Assembly (NCBI GenBank): GCA_045628845.1
Contig: JAZQQE010000115.1
Coordinates: forward strand, 1-10,195
DNA from: RGIG7949 sp045628845
GTDB lineage: Bacteria; Bacillota; Clostridia; Oscillospirales; Oscillospiraceae
Direction of reading: 5' to 3'
Length of the DNA stretch: 10,195 nt
Both the position numbers and the translations under genes were made by a program. Each line of letters opens with the position of its first letter. The first letter of the stretch is position 1. This document shows, piece by piece, positions 5,850-10,195 of the stretch. The notes beneath the pieces are model-generated. The model was given only the letters and a program-made list of their open reading frames with translations, had not been told where the DNA came from and did no database searches.

Positions 5850-6590
5850 ATGGAGAACAGATACGACGACAGAGAATTCTTCGATGAATACGCGCGCATG
5901 GAGCGCAGCGTGCGCGGCCTCGACGGCGCGGGGGAGTGGCACATGATGAGAGAACTCTTCCCGGACGTGCGAGGGAAGACCGTCCTCGACCTCGGATGCG
6001 GCTACGGCTGGCACTGCGCGTACGCGAGGGAGCGCGGCGCGGCGTCCGTCCTCGGGATAGACGGGAGCAGGCTCATGGCGGCGGAGGCCGGGCGGCGCAG
6101 CGGCGGAGGCGGGATCACATACTCCGTCTGCGCCATCGAGGACTACCCGTACCCGCCGGAGGCGTTCGACCTCGTGCTCTCGAACCTCGCCCTGCACTAC
6201 GTTGAAGACCTCGCCGCAGTGTACCGCGGCGTTTTCCGGACGCTGAGACCGGGCGGAGTCTTCCTCTTCAACATCGAGCACCCGACCTTTACTGCGGGGC
6301 GCGCTCAGCAGTTCGCGGAGGACGGGACGTGGCCCGTCGAAAACTATTTCTATCCCGGCGAGCGGGAGACGGTGTTCCTCGGAAAGCGCGTCGTGAAGTA
6401 CCACCACACGCTGACGCAGATCCTCGGTGGCCTGCTCGACGCGGGCTTCGTCCTCGAGGCCGTGCGGGAGGCCGAGCCGCCGGAGGAATGGCGCGCGGCG
6501 ATGCCGGAGGAGATGAGCAGGCCAATGATGCTCCTCGTGCGCGCCCGCAAGTGCGCATCCGCCGCGGAGAAAGCGCGGGGCGTCGATTGA
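5850..6590 (+). CDS. Class I SAM-dependent methyltransferase
   Basis: A 246-residue Rossmann-fold methyltransferase. Motif I is VLDLGCGYG at 45-53, which binds SAM; the acidic residue ending strand 2 is D71 (LGID), which would hold the ribose; motif IV-like FDLVLSNLALHYV spans 106-118; and the post-motif LRPGGVFLF at 132-140 completes the core. The N-terminal block (1-30), with YDD, FF, Y and GAGEWH, is typical of a small-molecule-type family often labelled only as class I methyltransferase. After the core a region with IEHPTF and a cluster KYHHTL (183-188) probably forms the substrate lid. The acceptor is unknown. ATG at 5850 is preferred over the in-frame GTG at 5841, which would sit only three bases after GGACG. 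It has its own promoter. Its stop codon overlaps the -35 box of the next promoter, and no terminator lies between. Confidence 0.92.
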   Translation: MENRYDDREFFDEYARMERSVRGLDGAGEWHMMRELFPDVRGKTVLDLGCGYGWHCAYARERGAASVLGIDGSRLMAAEAGRRSGGGGITYSVCAIEDYPYPPEAFDLVLSNLALHYVEDLAAVYRGVFRTLRPGGVFLFNIEHPTFTAGRAQQFAEDGTWPVENYFYPGERETVFLGKRVVKYHHTLTQILGGLLDAGFVLEAVREAEPPEEWRAAMPEEMSRPMMLLVRARKCASAAEKARGVD

Positions 6591-6615
6591 CATATCGGAC
6601 CGGTAACTGTATAAT
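6587..6615 (+). promoter_or_regulatory. Perfect-consensus sigma-A promoter of the MoaF operon
   Basis: TTGACA (6587-6592), 17 bp, TATAAT (6610-6615): an exact match to the vegetative consensus at both boxes and in spacing. The -35 box overlaps the stop codon of the methyltransferase (6588-6590). Transcription should start near 6622, leaving a leader of about 70 nt that contains a small GC hairpin (6638-6643 with 6647-6652). Confidence 0.93.
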
Positions 6616-6694
6616 AATTGCAATCAAATCACGGCCGCCGCGCGCCGCGCGGAGAGCCTGCCCCGGCTAAGTGATCAATATTGGAGGTCTTAAT

Positions 6695-7546
6695 ATGTAT
6701 CCGAATCAGCAGACCGGAATGTTGTCCGTTTACCGTCCGCCGCTTGTCTATGAGCTGACCGGCAAAAAATTCACGCTGGTCTTCGACGACGGATATGACC
6801 GCATCCTTACCTTCAAGGACCGCAAGACCATCTCCTTCGGCGTAGAGGGCGAGGAGAAGGATTACGCCTACGATTGCCTGAAGATCGCGGATAAATGTTA
6901 TTATGTAAACTTCGAAGACCCCAACGAGCGCCCCAGAACGGGCATCACGCTCGTCCTTGACCTCATTCAGGACCTCGTGACGATGGCTCTCTGCCACATC
7001 GGAACGAACCCGAAGTATCCGGGCGTCCCCACCATCGACTACGTGTTCGGCGCGATACTCCGCGCCCACGGGACGATATCCGGCACCCGCCACGGCTACA
7101 CCACCGAGCTCATGGGCAAGGCCATCGACTGGAACTACGGCCACTTCGACATCGCCCACGTGTACGCGACCGAGCACTATTACCGCGTCGCGTTCTCCGC
7201 GCGCGGCCTCGCCCGCGTCGCCAAGGGCAAGAACGGCTACGGCGGCGGCAGCGCGACGTGCAAGCGCTACGTCGATCCCGGCGACACCTACGAGGACTAC
7301 TGCACCCCGATAAAGATCCGCGACCGCATCTATCTCGTCGGTCTGCTCGAAACGGTCAAGGCGAGGAAGATAGGCAACGGCAACAGCATACTCGTGCTCA
7401 TCAACCTCGATGAGATGCACGACGTGGGCCGTTCCTTCGGCTCCAACAGCGAGGGCGGCACCGGGAACAACACCCTCGGCGCGTTCGGCGTTTTCCACGA
7501 TGCGAGCGACGTTCTTGCCAAGAAGAGCTCGCTGTTCATCCGCTGA
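6695..7546 (+). CDS. MoaF-family protein (two calycin-like beta domains)
   Basis: A 283-residue soluble protein rich in predicted beta strands. Residues about 18-120 fit the MoaF N-terminal domain as I recall it: LTGKKFTLVFDDG (21-33), an alternating strand region, and TGITLVLDLIQDLVTMAL (82-99). Residues about 132-265 fit the MoaF C-terminal domain: TTELMGKAIDWNYG, HFDIAHVYATEHYYRV, DYCTPIKIRDRIYLVGLLE and ILVLINLDEMHDVGRSFG. MoaF was named from a monoamine-regulated operon of Klebsiella and is not itself a molybdenum cofactor enzyme; its ligand is unknown. The start at 6695 has an ideal GGAGGT site (6683-6688) six bases upstream. It is the first gene of a two-gene operon behind a perfect promoter, so high expression is expected. 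The Gly/Asn-rich loops at 180-187 and 249-260 are unusual. No molybdenum genes are nearby. Confidence 0.75.
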   Translation: MYPNQQTGMLSVYRPPLVYELTGKKFTLVFDDGYDRILTFKDRKTISFGVEGEEKDYAYDCLKIADKCYYVNFEDPNERPRTGITLVLDLIQDLVTMALCHIGTNPKYPGVPTIDYVFGAILRAHGTISGTRHGYTTELMGKAIDWNYGHFDIAHVYATEHYYRVAFSARGLARVAKGKNGYGGGSATCKRYVDPGDTYEDYCTPIKIRDRIYLVGLLETVKARKIGNGNSILVLINLDEMHDVGRSFGSNSEGGTGNNTLGAFGVFHDASDVLAKKSSLFIR

Positions 7547-7567
7547 GAATAGGAAAAGGTGACTGAA

Positions 7568-8173
7568 ATGGGAAAAAACTTGTTTGATTACGCTTCCAAG
7601 GATGGAAAGAACACGCTCTACGGCCTGCCTGCGACCGAGGAGCTCATAGGAAGGACCGCCGTCCTGCCCGACGGCAGCAAGGTAACGTTCGGCGAAGAGC
7701 TCGCCGTCAAGTGCGACAACGAGCTGTTCCTCGCGGAGGCCGCGGGAAGGATACTCCTCATCGAGGAGCAGCCCGACGAGAGCCTCACCGCCGTGGACAC
7801 CGAAAAGACGACCGCCGGCGCCTCCGTCATCCCCGAGGACCTCGAGGGCTGGGAGTGCGACCTCGGCTTCGCCTCCGGCTACGTGCTCACCGCCCTGTTC
7901 AAGGACGGGACGCTGACCCTGAAGCCCTCGCCCGAGCCCGTCGTCAACAGCCCGTTCGCGAGCGAGAAAAAGGCCCCGAAGGAGCCCGAGGTCCTTGCCG
8001 ATCCCGTGACGTTCGCTCTCGAGTGCGTGAAGACCGCCGACAAGCGCTTCCTCCTCCGCCTCCCCGAGACGGGCGAAACGGTCTTCTTCGACGCGCGCCG
8101 CTTCCTGCTCTACGCGCTCCTGCGCGGCCGCATCGTCGCGGGCTTCGTCGAGATACCTCCCCAGCAGAAGTAA
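7568..8173 (+). CDS. Unrecognised protein, partner of the MoaF-family gene
   Basis: I do not recognise this 201-residue protein. It is acidic and soluble, without signal peptide or membrane helix. Residues about 25-125 look like a run of beta strands (LIGRTAVLPDGSKVTFGEEL; RILLIEEQ; GYVLTALFKDGTLTLKP), then a Pro/Glu/Lys-rich linker at about 117-145, then a second small block (146-195) ending in ARRFLLYALLRGRIVAGFVEI. The strand-turn pattern is loosely like that of the preceding MoaF-family protein, so a shared calycin-like fold is possible but not shown. The start at 7568 is set by AGGTGA (7557-7562) five bases upstream; GTG at 7559 is inside that site. It begins 21 bases after the MoaF gene and shares its promoter and the terminator at 8185-8221, so the two probably act together. 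Confidence 0.85.
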   Translation: MGKNLFDYASKDGKNTLYGLPATEELIGRTAVLPDGSKVTFGEELAVKCDNELFLAEAAGRILLIEEQPDESLTAVDTEKTTAGASVIPEDLEGWECDLGFASGYVLTALFKDGTLTLKPSPEPVVNSPFASEKKAPKEPEVLADPVTFALECVKTADKRFLLRLPETGETVFFDARRFLLYALLRGRIVAGFVEIPPQQK

Positions 8174-8184
8174 GAGAAAAGCAA

Positions 8185-8221
8185 GGCTCCCGGGGAAGCG
8201 AAGCTCTCCGGGAGTCTTTAT
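8185..8221 (+). terminator. Terminator of the MoaF operon
   Basis: CTCCCGG (8187-8193) pairs with CCGGGAG (8208-8214), with partial inner pairing of GAGC-like bases, and is followed by TCTTTAT. The stem is strong and the T-run modest. It lies 12 bases after the stop codon of the second operon gene. Confidence 0.7.
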
Positions 8222-8270
8222 GCCCCGCGCCCCGCGCGCGGGATATCATCCGAAAGGACGGAGTACACCC

Positions 8271-9656
8271 ATGAAAAGAGTGATTTCGGTATTCCTGCTC
8301 GCCGTCTTTACCGCGGTGTGCCTCACCGCGTGCGCGGGGAGCGGAGTCAAAAAGCCCGCGACAGTCGAGGGCTCGATATTCGGCGGCGCGGCGGACGACG
8401 CCATCGCCGCGGACGTCAGCTTCGACGCCGGATGGCTTACGAAGAAGAGCGGCTACGACCCCGGGCTCGCGCAGTTTTGCGCCCTGCTCTCGGCGGACAG
8501 CTACTTCCGCGCCAAGGACCTCGACAAGGGCAGACAGAACCGCGTCCTCCTCGCGGAGACGGACCCCGCCGATTACGGCTTCACCACGCTCCTCGACGCC
8601 GTGGGCTTTACGCAGACGGAGCATTACGAGTCCTACTCCGACCCGGCCGTGACGACGGACGTTGACGACAGCGTGACGCTCACCGTCGGTCACCTCGCCG
8701 GGAAATACGACGTGTACGCCGTCGTCGTGCGCGGCTGCTTCTCCGCGGGCGAGTGGCGCAGCGCGTTCGACCCCGGGTGCGGTGAGCTGACGGGCGAACA
8801 TCCCGACCGCACCGACCCGGCGCTCTTCAAGGGCATGGACGTCGCCGCCTCGCGCGCGCTCGCCTATATCCTCGACTACATGGAGAGGACGGGCGACCCC
8901 GCCCTGCCTGACCGCATCCTCATAACGGGGCACTCCCGCGGCGGCGGCATAGCGAACATCCTCGGCGCGTACTTCGAGCGCGAGAGCTCCGCCGTCCCCT
9001 ATACGTATACGTTCAACGCCCCGGGCGTGACCCTCGGCGACGCCGGGGACTATAAGACCATCTTCAACGTCTTCGACGAGGGCGATCTCTTCGTCGACTC
9101 CTTCCCGTTCGCCGACGGCGGCTTCGTGCGCTACGGCAGGGATATGTCCGCCTCCGTCGCGGGCTCCGATGAGCTCCGCGCGGCGATAGCCGCGATGAAG
9201 GGGCGCGACGACTATACCTGCGTCCCCGCAGAGGCGGCGGCGCGATACCGTGAGCTCTTCGCGCGGCGCTTCCCGTCGCGTGATATGCTCGGCGACACCG
9301 TGAGCGTCGAGTGCACGTTCGATACCCTTGAGGACGCCGAGGCCGCGCGCGGGGAGTACCTCACGATGACGGGCGCCGAGGCGGGCCTCGCCATAGCCGA
9401 CCTCTGCTCCGTCGGAGAGGTGACCGGGACGGCGGACGGCTTCTCCTTCACGTTTTCCTACTGCGGCGCGGCGCTCCTGCGCACCTACGCCATGATACTC
9501 GCCTACGGCGAGGCGGCATACGCTCCCGCGGCGGCCCTCTTCGCGGAGGATGCCGACGCCGCCGCCATCGCGTCGCTGCTCCTTGATAACGCCGTGGGCA
9601 TCACGGGCGGCCACCTCCTCATAAACGGCTACGTCCTCGCCGGCACCCTGAAATGA
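8271..9656 (+). CDS. Secreted lipoprotein, class-3-type lipase/esterase (alpha/beta hydrolase)
   Basis: A 461-residue exported hydrolase. Residues 1-20 form a lipoprotein signal peptide (KR, hydrophobic stretch) ending in the lipobox L18-T19-A20-C21, so the mature protein should be lipid-anchored on the outer membrane face of the cell. The nucleophile elbow is G220-H-S222-R-G224, followed by GG, as in class 3 lipases. The segment IFNVFDEGDLF then FVRYG (264-288) matches the usual acid region, with D272 the likely catalytic Asp. A C-terminal GGHLLINGYVL gives H448 as the likely catalytic His. It probably cleaves lipid or ester substrates; which ones is unknown. Start at 8271 is set by GGAG at 8260-8263. 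No convincing promoter was found in the 97-base gap before it, which holds the operon terminator and a small CCCGCGCGCGGG palindrome (8231-8242); read-through is possible. No clear terminator follows. Confidence 0.9.
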   Translation: MKRVISVFLLAVFTAVCLTACAGSGVKKPATVEGSIFGGAADDAIAADVSFDAGWLTKKSGYDPGLAQFCALLSADSYFRAKDLDKGRQNRVLLAETDPADYGFTTLLDAVGFTQTEHYESYSDPAVTTDVDDSVTLTVGHLAGKYDVYAVVVRGCFSAGEWRSAFDPGCGELTGEHPDRTDPALFKGMDVAASRALAYILDYMERTGDPALPDRILITGHSRGGGIANILGAYFERESSAVPYTYTFNAPGVTLGDAGDYKTIFNVFDEGDLFVDSFPFADGGFVRYGRDMSASVAGSDELRAAIAAMKGRDDYTCVPAEAAARYRELFARRFPSRDMLGDTVSVECTFDTLEDAEAARGEYLTMTGAEAGLAIADLCSVGEVTGTADGFSFTFSYCGAALLRTYAMILAYGEAAYAPAAALFAEDADAAAIASLLLDNAVGITGGHLLINGYVLAGTLK

Positions 9657-9678
9657 CCGCACTGCCGTCCCTGTATGG

Positions 9679-9706
9679 TTGAAAAGACGGCGGAGCGTGT
9701 TATAAT
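9679..9706 (+). promoter_or_regulatory. Promoter of the double-glycine-leader peptide gene
   Basis: TTGAAA (9679-9684), 16 bp, TATAAT (9701-9706). The expected start is near 9713, giving a short leader of about 24 nt that consists mostly of the AGGAGG site. Confidence 0.82.
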
Positions 9707-9736
9707 AAAATAAGTGACAGTGAGGAGGAGATGCCC

Positions 9737-9955
9737 ATGAAGACCAAGGAAGAACTTAAAGCCCTCAGAGAAGAGGTCAAAGCGCTCAGCGCGAAGCTCG
9801 CGGAGCTGACGGAGGATGAACTTGCCGAGGTGACCGGAGGTTTTGACTTCGTCGTTCCCGAGTCTGACAAGAATTATGATATCCATATCTACAAGAATAC
9901 GGACACAAAAACGCCGTTTCCCTCTCCCGTGATCGGGCAGGATATGCCGAAATAG
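9737..9955 (+). CDS. Small peptide with a double-glycine leader (putative RiPP or bacteriocin-type precursor)
   Basis: A 72-residue peptide with a charged helical leader ending in ELTEDELAEVTGG (23-35). This L-x-x-x-E-L-x-x-V-x-GG form is the classic double-glycine cleavage signal recognised by peptidase-containing ABC transporters and used by many RiPP and bacteriocin precursors. Cleavage after G35 would release a 37-residue core starting FDFVVPESDK. The core has no Cys, so lanthionine or thioether rings through Cys are excluded; it is rich in Asp, Lys, Tyr, Thr and Pro (TKTPFPSP near residues 57-64). The start at 9737 is preferred over ATG 9731 because AGGAGG (9723-9728) is then eight bases away instead of two. 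It has its own promoter and a strong terminator about 150 bases downstream, so it is a single-gene transcript. No transporter or modifying enzyme is adjacent in the window. It could also be an unmodified secreted signal. Confidence 0.8.
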   Translation: MKTKEELKALREEVKALSAKLAELTEDELAEVTGGFDFVVPESDKNYDIHIYKNTDTKTPFPSPVIGQDMPK

Positions 9956-10050
9956 TGAGCACGACAGCCGGACTGCTCCCCGCAGGAGCATACGACAGCC
10001 TCAAAAAGGCAAAGCAGACCATCGAGCGCTCCGGCATACTGAACGCATGA
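9955..10050 (+). other. Possible 31-codon overlapping ORF in the 3' part of the peptide transcript
   Basis: A GTG that shares its first base with the last base of the TAG stop opens a 31-residue frame with a helix-like composition (AYDSLKKAKQTIERSGI). No ribosome site is seen. The same frame is open without a start from 9880. It could be translated by coupling or frameshift, or be chance; nothing else is seen in the 145 bases between the peptide stop and the terminator. Confidence 0.2.
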
Positions 10051-10100
10051 GCGCCGAGAAGCATCCGGAAACGGAGGATCTTCGTCCGCAACGATCAACG

Positions 10101-10137
10101 AAAAGCCCGCCAAAGCTGATGCATGGCGGGCTTTTTT
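10101..10137 (+). terminator. Rho-independent terminator of the peptide transcript
   Basis: AAAAGCCCGCCA (10101-10112) pairs perfectly with TGGCGGGCTTTT (10124-10135) around an 11-base loop; six T follow the GC part of the stem (10132-10137). Confidence 0.93.
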
Positions 10138-10188
10138 GAAGAAGCTGGGGGCCAAAGGGGGCGGGGTCGGGCTATTTTTCCATGGTTG

Positions 10189-10195
10189 AAGGAGG
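10189..10195 (+). promoter_or_regulatory. Ribosome binding site for a gene beyond the right edge
   Basis: AAGGAGG at the very end is a perfect anti-16S match and suggests a rightward start codon a few bases outside the window. An ATG at 10182 runs into it, so coding sequence is the alternative. Bases 10138-10188 show no other feature. Confidence 0.4.

Noticed and set aside
7944..9662. 572-codon open frame on the minus strand
   Set aside because: It runs across the lipase gene and the end of the operon before it, has low-complexity Arg/Gly/Glu/Ala composition, and lies opposite genes with clear motifs and ribosome sites.
9664..9691. GCCGTC/GACGGC inverted repeat as the lipase terminator
   Set aside because: The stem is only 6 bp with a 16-base loop, has no T-run and overlaps the -35 box of the next promoter.

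Overview
The window reads as chromosomal DNA of a high-GC anaerobic Firmicute, probably a gut-type member of the Clostridia/Oscillospirales. This is inferred from the gene families (stand-alone radical SAM protein, MATE transporter, YczE-type membrane protein), the strong GGAGG ribosome sites, the sigma-A-type promoters and dispersed palindromes built on GGGAGGGGC/GCCCCTCCC. No rRNA, tRNA, CRISPR array, transposase or phage gene is visible.

Layout. The left half is transcribed leftwards: a radical SAM protein (170-1057), a MATE efflux protein (1396-2748, TTG start) and a 582-residue protein that looks like a UGSC-family domain, without its UGSC motif, joined to a second domain (3085-4833). 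The gaps between these three genes are unusually rich in repeats. Upstream of the radical SAM gene lies a 216-bp composite of two multi-hairpin units (1129-1233 and 1236-1344). Upstream of the MATE gene lies a 64-bp derivative (2787-2850) that joins the left end of the first unit to the right end of the second. Both copies present the same end, containing an outward TATAAT, to the downstream gene. The gap 2851-3084 also holds an inverted pair of GC-rich palindromic repeats related to one at 49-123, then the terminator of the UGSC-like gene.

At 4834-5009 two back-to-back promoters switch transcription to rightwards. The right half holds a YczE-type membrane protein (5010-5696), a class I SAM methyltransferase (5850-6590), a two-gene operon of a MoaF-family protein and an unrecognised partner (6695-7546, 7568-8173), a secreted class-3-type lipase lipoprotein (8271-9656), and a 72-residue peptide with a double-glycine leader (9737-9955). 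Most of these units have their own promoter and terminator, so the region looks like a row of short independent transcripts.

How the genes work together: only the MoaF pair is a clear operon. The most interesting items are the hairpin repeats acting as candidate mobile promoters, the Cys-free double-glycine-leader peptide with no visible maturation genes, the UGSC-less fusion, and the MoaF gene with an unknown partner. Family names come from recognition of motifs, not from a database search.
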